Below, piece after piece: positions 33,274 through 41,304 of a stretch of 64,000 nt of DNA. The notes under the pieces are model-generated. The model was not told where the DNA came from, did not search any database, and worked only from the letters and a program-made list of their open reading frames with translations. Position 1 is the first letter of the stretch. The number at the start of each line of letters is the position of its first letter. The stretch comes from an uncultured Collinsella sp. Lineage in GTDB: Bacteria > Actinomycetota > Coriobacteriia > Coriobacteriales > Coriobacteriaceae. Position numbers and translations under genes: made by a program. The stretch lies in assembly GCA_958413895.1 (NCBI GenBank), contig CATYVQ010000003.1, positions 67,902 through 131,901 on the forward strand, in the 5' to 3' direction.

Positions 33274-33347
33274 AAAAGTGTCGAAATAGGCACCTTAAAA
33301 CTTCGGAAAAGTGTCAAATTCGATAGGCAAATTATCCGGAAAAGTGT
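33271..33347. repeat. Three direct copies of CGGAAAAGTGT at exact 33 bp spacing
   Basis: Perfect 11-mers start at 33271, 33304 and 33337. The segments between them share a further ATAGGCA word. The first copy coincides with the truncation point of the transposase fragment. The function is unknown; they could be IS target-site remnants or a small tandem repeat. The region 32830-33417 holds only this, the terminator and the IS remnant. Confidence 0.75.
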
Positions 33348-33417
33348 AGCTGGATGACAAAACAGCACTTAGAAGCCGGTGCTGGATGCGGGATCCTGCG
33401 GCTGCCTTCAGCTCTCG

Positions 33418-34404
33418 CTACTCATCGTCCCCGTCGTTGGGGTCGCCCTTGAGGGTGTTGATGTCCAGGTACTGGTTATCGTCCTCTTTTTGCTGGGTCT
33501 CCGACTCCGCTTGGGTGGGGCCGCGGAACAGCTGGAATCCCTCAAACGCAATGACACCGAGCAGGGCAATGACAATGGCGATAAAGGCAACCTTGACTGC
33601 CTGCGGAAATTCCGAGAAACGCAGCGCCTTTTCCTTGGCGTAATAATCGGCGAAGCGCTCTTCGCCCGTGCTTTTGGTATACGCCGGTGCGGACGCGGCC
33701 TCCGGGTCATATTCCGGTGCAGGCGTGGCAGCGTACGGATCGTTGAGATAATCGCTCGATGCGGTGCCATAATCCTCTGTCTCGATGCGACCGTTGCCAG
33801 CATAGCCATCGGAATAATCGGAATATGCCGCACCGCCCTCATAGTCCGCGGCGCTCGCGTTAGCGGCAAAAAGCGGGTTAACCGGAACATCGAGCGCCGG
33901 CATGCCGGTAGAGGTCTCATCCAGATCGGTTGCAGCCCAGGAATCGTGGGCAACCTGATGGGCAACGGGCTCATCGAGCCTTGCGGCCGGAGGCTTGCGT
34001 GCCGCAGGAACAGGCAACTGCTGGGCGCTGTACATAACGGTGCTGTCGGCCGATTTGCCCTGCGTCGCTGCAGCGAGAAATGCCGCCGTCTCGGACGGGT
34101 CGCTTGCGGGGCGGGGAGCGGGCGTGGACGCCGAAGTGGGTGTGGGCGTAGGCGCGGGCGTCGAAACAGGCGACTGCGCAGGAGTCGGCGCAGGTGCGGA
34201 CTTAGGTTCAAGTGCGGGATTGGGGCTTGACGGGCGAGCCCCACCGCCCATGAGTTCGTCGGCGGTCCACGGGCGATCATCCATCACGTCGTCAAGGCTC
34301 AGTGAAAACAGGTCGTCTTCACCCTCATCGAACATGCGGTGCACATGTCCACCAATTGCCGGAATCAATCCGCGACCGGTGCATGATGCCTTGCTCAACG
34401 CCAT
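33418..34404 (-). CDS. Proline-rich protein with one C-terminal membrane helix, unknown function
   Basis: A 328 aa protein I do not recognise. ATG 34404 is chosen because GAAAGGATGG lies just before it. Residues 1-50 are compact (HVHRMFDEGEDDLFSLSLDD). A long Pro/Ala/Thr/Ser-rich low-complexity region follows, then a Tyr/Asp-rich stretch (SDYSDGYAGNGRIETEDYG). Near residues 275-300 a hydrophobic segment (VKVAFIAIVIALLGVIAF) would span the membrane, leaving a short acidic tail. The layout suggests a tail-anchored or single-pass protein. It lies downstream of the PAS-HTH regulator on the same strand, 123 bp away. Confidence 0.65.
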   Translation of the reverse strand: MALSKASCTGRGLIPAIGGHVHRMFDEGEDDLFSLSLDDVMDDRPWTADELMGGGARPSSPNPALEPKSAPAPTPAQSPVSTPAPTPTPTSASTPAPRPASDPSETAAFLAAATQGKSADSTVMYSAQQLPVPAARKPPAARLDEPVAHQVAHDSWAATDLDETSTGMPALDVPVNPLFAANASAADYEGGAAYSDYSDGYAGNGRIETEDYGTASSDYLNDPYAATPAPEYDPEAASAPAYTKSTGEERFADYYAKEKALRFSEFPQAVKVAFIAIVIALLGVIAFEGFQLFRGPTQAESETQQKEDDNQYLDINTLKGDPNDGDDE

Positions 34405-34527
34405 TCTGTTCCATCCTTTCGAAATACCAATGACATCGATTATATGGAACTTCCCAAGCTGCTCGGTCTTGGATTCGTGCTTTCCAGAACTCGCGCCCAA
34501 AAGGGGAGGGGCAATCCAGGCGAGTGC

Positions 34528-35181
34528 CTACTTGTCGCCGGCTGCCGCCTTGGCCTCATTGAGGTAGCTATAGAAGCTGTACTTTGAGATGCCAAAGAAC
34601 TCGCAGGCGCGCTCGCTCGACTTGGAAATGAGGAAGGCGCCGCGACGGTCGAGGTAGCCAATGGCACGAATGCGCTCGTCTTTGGTCATGAGCGCCGCGG
34701 GCTTGCCCACAAACTGTTCGCACTCGTGCAGCAGGTCCTCGAGTAGGTCGCCGATGTTCTTGGTAATGGGCTCGGGCTCGGTATAGCCCGTGCCGCCGGT
34801 GCCGGTAAAGGCGTCGAGCGAACGCTCAAAAGCCTTCATGAGCGTAATGTCAAAGTTGATGCCCAAAATGCCGACGGGCTTGCCCTCGTCGTTGCGGATA
34901 AAGATTGTCGACGATTTGAGCAGCTTACCGTCGGTGGTTTTAGTGAGGTACGGCTCGCGGTCGTGCACATCGGTGGCGCCCTCGTGCATGGACTCAAACA
35001 CAATATGGCTGGGACCGTCACCCAGTTTGCGCCCGCTGACGTGGCCGTTTTCGATCACCACGATGGAGTGGTCCACGTCCTCGGTCTCCAGATCGTGGAC
35101 GACGACTTCGCAGTTGGGACCAAATTGGAGCGCCAGACCGTGTGCGAGGCGCTTGTAAAACTCAATCTGTGCGGGGGTCAT
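34528..35181 (-). CDS. YheO/DauR-like PAS-HTH transcriptional regulator (2)
   Basis: A 217 aa paralogue of the regulator at 22445-23101. The PAS region has CEVVVHDLETEDVDHSIVVIENG and SGRKLGDGPSHIVFESMHEG; the sensor ends at GILGINFDITLMKAFE. The C-terminal HTH is KDERIRAIGYLDRRGAFLI then ACEFFGISKYSFYSYLNEAK. ATG 35181 is preferred (AGGAAGG 5 bp upstream) over an in-frame ATG at 35211. It diverges from ygeX and likely controls the ygeX-ygeY-ygeW-arcC operon through the repeated inverted motif between them. Confidence 0.85.
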   Translation of the reverse strand: MTPAQIEFYKRLAHGLALQFGPNCEVVVHDLETEDVDHSIVVIENGHVSGRKLGDGPSHIVFESMHEGATDVHDREPYLTKTTDGKLLKSSTIFIRNDEGKPVGILGINFDITLMKAFERSLDAFTGTGGTGYTEPEPITKNIGDLLEDLLHECEQFVGKPAALMTKDERIRAIGYLDRRGAFLISKSSERACEFFGISKYSFYSYLNEAKAAAGDK

Positions 35182-35300
35182 GGGTGCCTTCCTAAAAATT
35201 AGTTTGGGCATACTTTGCCATAAACCACACCTGTTCGCAAATAACGAAAGCGTCGCTGCGTTATGTAACCGTTCGGCGGCGAAAAGGTACCGATTACGGC

Positions 35301-35366
35301 AACAAACAATTTGTTAGGTTTGCCAATCAAAAAGTGTGATAGAACAGTGCTAACAAACTTTTTGTT
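35301..35366. promoter_or_regulatory. Paired operator candidates, AACAAA-N3-TTTGTT twice
   Basis: Two perfect inverted repeats, AACAAACAATTTGTT (35301-35315) and AACAAACTTTTTGTT (35352-35366), have identical 15 bp geometry and are 51 bp apart, close to five helical turns. They lie in the ygeX-regulator divergent region. The rest of 35182-35458 shows no gene and no unambiguous -35/-10 pair. Confidence 0.65.
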
Positions 35367-35458
35367 TGGCATCCACATAAAAGTTCAGTCGCATGAATGG
35401 GAATGGGCTGAAACGCGTATGCGGGGGCCGGCAAGAGAGGACTTAAGGAGTTCACCGT

Positions 35459-36673
35459 ATGGCCGATAAGATCCAGTGGGCGGGCAACACGATGCCCAAG
35501 AGCGATGACAAGCACTTGGGAATCATGAGCCTCGACCACGTGAAGAAGGCCCGCGCCTTCCACCAGTCGTTCCCTCAATATACCGTCACCCCGCTTGCCC
35601 GCCTGGACGGTCAGGCTGCGCGCTTGGGTCTGTCCAACCTGTGCGTTAAGGACGAGAGCTATCGCTTTGGCCTCAACGCCTTTAAGGTCCTGGGCGGATC
35701 GTTTGCCATGGCCAACTACATTGCCGACGAGACCGGCAAGGACGTTGCCGAGTGCACCTTCGATTACCTGACCTCCGATCAGCTTGCCAAGGACTTTGGC
35801 CAGGCCACCTTCTTTACCGCTACCGACGGCAACCATGGCCGCGGCGTGGCATGGGCTGCCAACAAGCTGGGTCAGAAGGCCGTCGTGCACATGCCCAAGG
35901 GTTCCACCAAGCCCCGCTTCGACAACATCGCCGCTGAGGGCGCCACGGTGACCATCGAAGAGGTCAACTACGACGAGTGCGTGCGCATGGCCGCCGCCGA
36001 GGCCGACGCCTGCGAGCGCGGCGTCATCGTTCAGGACACCGCCTGGGAGGGCTACGAGAAGATCCCGTCTTGGATTATGGAGGGCTACGGCACCATGGCT
36101 TCCGAGGCTGCCGAGCAGCTGCGCGAGATGGCCATCAACCGCCCGACGCACGTCTTTGTCCAGGCCGGTGTAGGCTCGCTCGCCGGCGCCGTGGTGGGCT
36201 ACTTCACCAACCTGTATCCCGATAACCCGCCCACCTTCGTCGTGGTTGAGTGCGCGCCTGCCGCCTGCCTGTACAAGGGCGCTGCCGCCGGCGACGGTGA
36301 CCCGCGCATCGTGGACGGCGACATGCCCTCCATCATGGCCGGTCTGTGCTGCGGTGAGCCCAACATCCTGGGCTGGGATATCCTGCGCAACCACGCCACC
36401 GCCTTCGTGTCCTGCCCCGACTGGGTCACCGCTCGCGGCATGCGCACCCTGGGCGCTCCCGAGAAGGGCGACCCGCGCGTCATCTCCGGCGAGTCCGGCG
36501 CTGTGACCACCGGTCTGGTCGAGACTCTCATGCTCGATCCCGAGTACGCCGAGCTCAAGGAACTCATCGGCCTGGACAAGACGAGCTCCGTGCTCTGCTT
36601 CTCCACCGAGGGCGATACGGATCCCGACCAGTATCGCCGCATTGTTTGGGAAGGCGAATATCCCACTTGCTAA
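35459..36673 (+). CDS. ygeX: Diaminopropionate ammonia-lyase
   Basis: A 404 aa PLP enzyme that converts 2,3-diaminopropionate to pyruvate and two ammonia via 2-aminoacrylate. The PLP lysine is Lys76 in RFGLNAFKVLGGSFA, equivalent to Lys77 of the E. coli enzyme; ATDGNHGRGVAW and QAGVGSLAGAVVGY supply cofactor and phosphate contacts. ATG 35459 follows AAGGAG. First gene of the second purine-catabolic operon. The amino acid is thought to arise from the opened purine ring. Confidence 0.93.
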   Translation: MADKIQWAGNTMPKSDDKHLGIMSLDHVKKARAFHQSFPQYTVTPLARLDGQAARLGLSNLCVKDESYRFGLNAFKVLGGSFAMANYIADETGKDVAECTFDYLTSDQLAKDFGQATFFTATDGNHGRGVAWAANKLGQKAVVHMPKGSTKPRFDNIAAEGATVTIEEVNYDECVRMAAAEADACERGVIVQDTAWEGYEKIPSWIMEGYGTMASEAAEQLREMAINRPTHVFVQAGVGSLAGAVVGYFTNLYPDNPPTFVVVECAPAACLYKGAAAGDGDPRIVDGDMPSIMAGLCCGEPNILGWDILRNHATAFVSCPDWVTARGMRTLGAPEKGDPRVISGESGAVTTGLVETLMLDPEYAELKELIGLDKTSSVLCFSTEGDTDPDQYRRIVWEGEYPTC

Positions 36674-36747
36674 TCGTTGGGGCGGAGTAAATAGGTATCG
36701 CTCCGCCACCTCAAAGGTAGATTCCTTCGTTTGAAAGGTTATGAACA

Positions 36748-38133
36748 ATGGCTAAAGAACTCGATTTCGACGCTATCAAGGCTGCTGCTGAGTCTCATCG
36801 TGCTGATATGACTCGCTTCCTGCGCGCTATGATCTCCCATCCCTCTGAGTCCTGCGAGGAGGGTGAGGTTGTTGCTTGCATCAAGGCCGAGATGGAGAAC
36901 CTTGGCTATGACGAGGTCAAGGTCGACGGCCTGGGCAACGTTATGGGCTTTATGGGCGAGGGCGACAAGATCATCGCCATCGACTCCCACATCGACACCG
37001 TCGGCATCGGCAACATCGAGAACTGGGATGCCGATCCCTACGAGGGCTACGAGACCGATGAGATCATCTACGGCCGCGGCGGCTCCGACCAGGAGGGCGG
37101 CATGGCTTCTGCTACCTACGCTGCCAAGATGATGAAGGACATGGGCCTCATCCCCGAGGGCTACAAGATCATGGTCGTCGGCACCGTCCAGGAAGAGGAC
37201 TGCGACGGCATGTGCTGGCAGTACATCTACAACAAGGACGGCATTAAGCCCGAGTTCGTCATTTCCACCGAGCCCACCGACGGCGGCATCTACCGCGGTC
37301 ACCGCGGCCGCATGGAGATCCGCGTCGACGTTCACGGCACCTCCTGCCACGGCTCCGCTCCCGACCGCGGCGACAACGCCATCTACAAGATGGCCGACAT
37401 CATCGCCGACGTCCGCGCCCTCAACAACAACGGCTGCGACGAGTCGACCGACATCAAGGGTCTCGTCAAGATGCTCGACCCCAAGTACAATCCCGAGCAC
37501 TTCGAGGATGCCCGCTTCCTGGGCCGCGGCACCTGCACCGTCAGCCAGATCTTCTACACCAGCCCCAGCCGTTGCGCCGTGGCCGACTCCTGCGCCATCT
37601 CCATCGACCGTCGCATGACCGCCGGTGAAACCTGGGAGTCCTGCCTGGACGAGATCCGCAACCTGCCGGCTGCCAAGAAGTACGGCGACGACGTGAAGGT
37701 CTCCATGTACATGTACGACCGTCCGTCCTGGACCGGCGAGGTCTACGAGACCGAGGCTTACTTCCCCACGTGGATCAACAAGGAGACCGCTCCGCACGTC
37801 AAGGCTCTCGTCGACGCCCACAAGGCCATGTTCGGTGACGAGCGCATCGGCTGCGAGCCCAGCATGGACAAGCGCACCGGTCGCCCGCTGTGCGACAAGT
37901 GGACCTTTTCCACGAACTGCGTTTCCATCCAGGGCCGCTACGGCATCCCCTGCGTGGGCTTTGGCCCGGGTGCCGAGTCTCAGGCTCACGCTCCCAACGA
38001 GGTCACCTACAAGGACGACCTGGTCACCGCTGCTGCCATGTACGTGGCTGCCCTGAACCTCTACGATCCGAGCAAGGCCGATGGCGACGCCACCGTGTTC
38101 CGCGCCGGTCTGACCAACAACAAGATTGATTAG
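36748..38133 (+). CDS. ygeY: YgeY family selenium metabolism-linked hydrolase (M20 metallopeptidase)
   Basis: A 461 aa zinc-dependent amidohydrolase of the M20 fold. The metal site is visible as IAIDSHIDTVGIGN, GRGGSDQEGGMAS and VGTVQEEDCDGM, and the dimerisation-domain His is in HGTSCHGSAPDRGDN. M20 enzymes cleave amide bonds of acylated amino acids; the natural substrate here is probably an N-acyl or N-carbamoyl purine-ring fragment. GAAAGG precedes ATG 36748. It lies 74 bp after ygeX. Confidence 0.9.
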   Translation: MAKELDFDAIKAAAESHRADMTRFLRAMISHPSESCEEGEVVACIKAEMENLGYDEVKVDGLGNVMGFMGEGDKIIAIDSHIDTVGIGNIENWDADPYEGYETDEIIYGRGGSDQEGGMASATYAAKMMKDMGLIPEGYKIMVVGTVQEEDCDGMCWQYIYNKDGIKPEFVISTEPTDGGIYRGHRGRMEIRVDVHGTSCHGSAPDRGDNAIYKMADIIADVRALNNNGCDESTDIKGLVKMLDPKYNPEHFEDARFLGRGTCTVSQIFYTSPSRCAVADSCAISIDRRMTAGETWESCLDEIRNLPAAKKYGDDVKVSMYMYDRPSWTGEVYETEAYFPTWINKETAPHVKALVDAHKAMFGDERIGCEPSMDKRTGRPLCDKWTFSTNCVSIQGRYGIPCVGFGPGAESQAHAPNEVTYKDDLVTAAAMYVAALNLYDPSKADGDATVFRAGLTNNKID

Positions 38134-38155
38134 TCCCATTCCTCGATTTTGTTGA

Positions 38156-38180
38156 GCCGGGGGCTGCTCGTGTCCCCGGC
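38156..38180 (+). other. Intra-operon hairpin between ygeY and ygeW
   Basis: GCCGGGG pairs with CCCCGGC around an 11-base loop, with no T tract. The 201 bp spacer 38134-38334 otherwise shows nothing coding. Confidence 0.5.
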
Positions 38181-38334
38181 ACCCCCTGTTGACTTGGGGC
38201 CCGCGGTCGTTATCTCCCATGCTTCCTCAACGGTGGCGGGTCCTCGTCATGGTGCTCTGCATGTTCTAGCCACACGCGCATGCCGGAGCACATCTACTCA
38301 TTGCGATCGTTTCATCTTTAGAAAGGACATTTCC

Positions 38335-39537
38335 ATGGACGCTAAGTTTACCGAGCTCGTCGAGCAGCTGAACGGCCTCGATTTTAAGGGTATGTACGGC
38401 AGCGACTTCCTGCACACCTGGGACAAGACTACCGATGAGCTCAAGGCTCTCTACATCGTCGCCGACGCCCTGCGCGAGCTGCGCGAGAACAACGTCTCGT
38501 CCAAGATCTTCGATTCGGGCCTGGCCGTCTCGCTGTTCCGCGACAACTCCACCCGTACGCGCTTCTCCTTCTCTAAGGCTGCCAACCTGCTCGGCCTTGA
38601 GCTGCAGGACCTGGACGAGAAGAAGTCCCAGATCGCTCACGGCGAGACCGTCCGCGAGACCGCTACCATGATCTCCTTCATGGCCGACGTCATCGGCATC
38701 CGCGACGACATGTACATCGGCAAGGGCGACGCCTACATGGCTGAGGTCTCCGAGTCTGTCCAGCAGGCTTACGAGGATGGCGTTCTGGATCACCGTCCCA
38801 CGCTCATCTCCCTGCAGTCCGACTCCGATCACCCCACGCAGTCCTCTGCCGACATGCTCTACCTTATCAACGAGTTTGGCGGCCTCGAGAACCTCAAGGG
38901 CAAGAAGGTTGCCGTCACCTGGGCCTATTCGCCCTCTTACGGCAAGCCGCTGTCCTGCCCGCAGTCGCTGATCAGCCTGCTGCCCCGCTTTGGCATGGAC
39001 GTCACCCTGGCTCACCCCGAGGGCTACGACCTCATGCCCGAGGTCGTCGAGCGCGCCAAGGGCTATGCCGCCGAGTCCGGCACCACCTTTAAGCAGGTCA
39101 ACACCATGGCCGAGGCCTTCGAGGGCGCCGACATCGTGATCCCCAAGAGCTGGGCTCCGTTTGCCGCCATGGAGAAGCGTACCAACCTGTACGCCGAGGG
39201 CGACGACGCCGGTATCGCTGCGCTCGAGAAGGAGCTGCTCGCTCAGAACGCTACGCATCAGGATTGGTGCTCCACGACAGAGCTCATGGAGAAGACCGCC
39301 AACGGCCAGGACACCATCTTTATGCACCCGCTGCCCGCCGACATCTCCGGTGTCTCCTGCGAGCACGGCGAGGTCAACGCCGACGTCTTCGACATGCACC
39401 GCGTGGGCATGTACAAGGAGGCCAGCTACAAGCCGTACGCCATCGCAGCCATGATGTTCCTGCAGAAGGTTGCCGATCCCGCCGCTACCCTCAAGGCCCT
39501 CGACGAGCGCAACACCGCCCGTTGGTTCCAGGCCTAA
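38335..39537 (+). CDS. ygeW: YgeW-type knotted carbamoyltransferase
   Basis: A 400 aa member of the aspartate/ornithine carbamoyltransferase superfamily. The carbamoyl phosphate loop is DNSTRTRF at 70-77, and HPLPAD is near residue 330. The long open frame upstream is a shadow; ATG 38335 has GAAAGGA 7 bp before it and matches the family length. The enzyme probably runs in the phosphorolytic direction, moving a carbamoyl group from a ring fragment to phosphate so that ArcC can make ATP. The substrate is not fixed by sequence. Confidence 0.92.
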   Translation: MDAKFTELVEQLNGLDFKGMYGSDFLHTWDKTTDELKALYIVADALRELRENNVSSKIFDSGLAVSLFRDNSTRTRFSFSKAANLLGLELQDLDEKKSQIAHGETVRETATMISFMADVIGIRDDMYIGKGDAYMAEVSESVQQAYEDGVLDHRPTLISLQSDSDHPTQSSADMLYLINEFGGLENLKGKKVAVTWAYSPSYGKPLSCPQSLISLLPRFGMDVTLAHPEGYDLMPEVVERAKGYAAESGTTFKQVNTMAEAFEGADIVIPKSWAPFAAMEKRTNLYAEGDDAGIAALEKELLAQNATHQDWCSTTELMEKTANGQDTIFMHPLPADISGVSCEHGEVNADVFDMHRVGMYKEASYKPYAIAAMMFLQKVADPAATLKALDERNTARWFQA

Positions 39538-39551
39538 AGCTGGGCTGAGAA

Positions 39552-40502
39552 ATGGCTAAGCGTATCGTTGTCGCCCTGGGCGGAAACGCCCTCGGCGCCA
39601 ACCTTCCCGAGCAGATGGAGGCCGTCAAGACGACTTCCAAGGCTATCGTCGACCTGATCGAGGAGGGCAACGAGGTCGTCGTCGTGCATGGCAACGGTCC
39701 CCAGGTGGGCATGATCGCCAACGCGATGGCTGAGCTCACGCGCTCTAATCCTCAGAAGTACGTTCCCTGCCCCTTGTCCGTTTGCGGCGCCATGAGCCAG
39801 GGCTACATTGGCTATGACCTGCAAAATGCGCTGCGCGAGGAAATGCTCGACCGCAATATCGACAAGGGTGTCGCCACCGTGCTCACCCAGGTCGAGGTTG
39901 CGGCAGACGACCCGGCCTTTGCCGACCCGGTCAAGCCGATTGGTCCGTGGATGAGCGAGACCGAGGCCAAGGAGCTGGAGGCCGACCGCGGCTACCAGTT
40001 CATCCACGACGAGAAGCAGGGCTTCCGTCGCGTGGTTGCCTCGCCCAAGCCCGTGAACATCGTCGAGCTCGACACCATTAAGTCGCTCGTCGAGTCCAAC
40101 CATGTGGTGATCTCCTGCGGCGGCGGTGGCATTCCCGTCACCAAGGCCCAGGGCAACCACCTTAAGGGCGCTGCCGCCGTCATCGATAAGGACTTTGCGG
40201 CCGAGAAGCTCGCCGAGCAGCTCGATGCCGATGCCCTGGTTATCCTGACGGCCGTGGAGAAGGTTGCCATTGGCTTTGGCACCGACCACGAGCAGTGGCT
40301 CGACACGCTGACCGCGGCTGACGTAAAGCGTCTGTCCGAGGCCAACGAGTTCGGTCGCGGCTCCATGCTGCCCAAGGTTCAGGCCGCCTCGACGTTTGCC
40401 GAGAGCAAGCCGGGCCGCACGGCGCTCATCACACTGCTCGAGAAGGCGCGCGATGGCCTTGCCGGCAAGACCGGTACCACGTTTACCGGCGACGCTGAGT
40501 AG
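39552..40502 (+). CDS. arcC: Carbamate kinase
   Basis: A 316 aa amino acid kinase-fold enzyme that transfers phosphate from carbamoyl phosphate to ADP, giving ATP, ammonia and CO2. VVALGGNALG, VVHGNGPQVGMI and ISCGGGGIPV are the active-site glycine loops; LTAVEKVAIGFGT is near the ATP site. It starts 14 bp after ygeW, so the two act in sequence. No arginine deiminase or ornithine transcarbamoylase is nearby, which argues for purine rather than arginine use. Confidence 0.95.
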   Translation: MAKRIVVALGGNALGANLPEQMEAVKTTSKAIVDLIEEGNEVVVVHGNGPQVGMIANAMAELTRSNPQKYVPCPLSVCGAMSQGYIGYDLQNALREEMLDRNIDKGVATVLTQVEVAADDPAFADPVKPIGPWMSETEAKELEADRGYQFIHDEKQGFRRVVASPKPVNIVELDTIKSLVESNHVVISCGGGGIPVTKAQGNHLKGAAAVIDKDFAAEKLAEQLDADALVILTAVEKVAIGFGTDHEQWLDTLTAADVKRLSEANEFGRGSMLPKVQAASTFAESKPGRTALITLLEKARDGLAGKTGTTFTGDAE

Positions 40503-40518
40503 GCATATCTGCACCATT

Positions 40519-40555
40519 GAGGAGGGTGCCCTGCGTCGCGGGGTGCCCTCCTTTG
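40519..40555 (+). terminator. Terminator after arcC
   Basis: GGAGGG pairs with CCCTCC with an inner CCC/GGG stem and is followed by TTT. It separates the ygeX-arcC operon from the mocA-like gene. 40556-40680 shows no clear promoter. Confidence 0.65.
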
Positions 40556-40680
40556 TGCTATGGAGAGCCAAGGGGCGTTCGCTGGAAAAACGAGCGCATA
40601 CCTGTTCCGACGGAGTGCGAGCTTGGTATGGTGGGTATAGCAACTATGGTGTCCAAGGCAGCCAGGGGAGGTTTGCGGAG

Positions 40681-41295
40681 ATGAAACTTGGATGCGTCAT
40701 TATGGCTTCGGGCGAGGGCAAGCGGTTTGGCTCTAACAAGATGCTTGCCGATATCTATGGCGAGCCGCTGATTGCCCGGACCATCGATTCGGTTCCCCGG
40801 GGCTTTGACGTCGTGGTTTCGACGCGTTGGCCCGAGGTCGCTCAGATTTGCGAGGACAAGCATTGCCCGTGCGTGCTGCACGATGGCGAGCTGCGCAGCG
40901 AAAGCGTCCGTGCGGGCCTTTCGTGGGGAGTCGAACGCAACTGGAAAGGTTGCCTCTTTTTGCCGGGCGACCAGCCGCTCGTGAGTTCGGATTCTTTTGA
41001 GGCTATGGTTCGTGCATTTGACGAGCGTGGCCGCAAGCATCCGGTGCGTCTTGCGTGCAACGGTGAGCCTTCGAGCCCGGTGCTCTTTCCGGCGGAACTA
41101 TTCGATGCGCTTATGTGTCTTGAGGGCAAGGACGGCGGCGGTTCGATCCTCAAGGGCCGTACCGATGTGGTGTTGGTCGAGGCGCGTGCCTACGAGCTGT
41201 GGGACGTCGATACCGTCAAGGGACAGCGACGCATAACGGAGCATATTGCCGCCTGCTCGTATTTTGATCGCGTGGCCAACTGCATCAATCAATAA
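40681..41295 (+). CDS. mocA: MocA-like molybdenum cofactor cytidylyltransferase
   Basis: A 204 aa nucleotidyltransferase with the MASGEGKRFGSNKML signature loop (usually G-x-G-x-R-F-G-x-x-K) and PGDQPLVSSDSF, the metal-binding Asp region. MocA attaches CMP to molybdopterin for xanthine dehydrogenase-type enzymes; in this cluster (YgfJ type) it is expected to serve the selenium-dependent hydroxylase. ATG 40681 has GGGGAGG upstream; the longer frame overlaps arcC and is a shadow. It lies 9 bp before hyuA. Confidence 0.85.
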   Translation: MKLGCVIMASGEGKRFGSNKMLADIYGEPLIARTIDSVPRGFDVVVSTRWPEVAQICEDKHCPCVLHDGELRSESVRAGLSWGVERNWKGCLFLPGDQPLVSSDSFEAMVRAFDERGRKHPVRLACNGEPSSPVLFPAELFDALMCLEGKDGGGSILKGRTDVVLVEARAYELWDVDTVKGQRRITEHIAACSYFDRVANCINQ

Positions 41296-41304
41296 GGAGC
41301 AATT

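Noticed and set aside
40396..40680. N-terminal extension of the mocA-like protein overlapping arcC
   Set aside because: The extension lacks family similarity and the ATG at 40681 has a good ribosome-binding site and begins at the nucleotide-binding motif.
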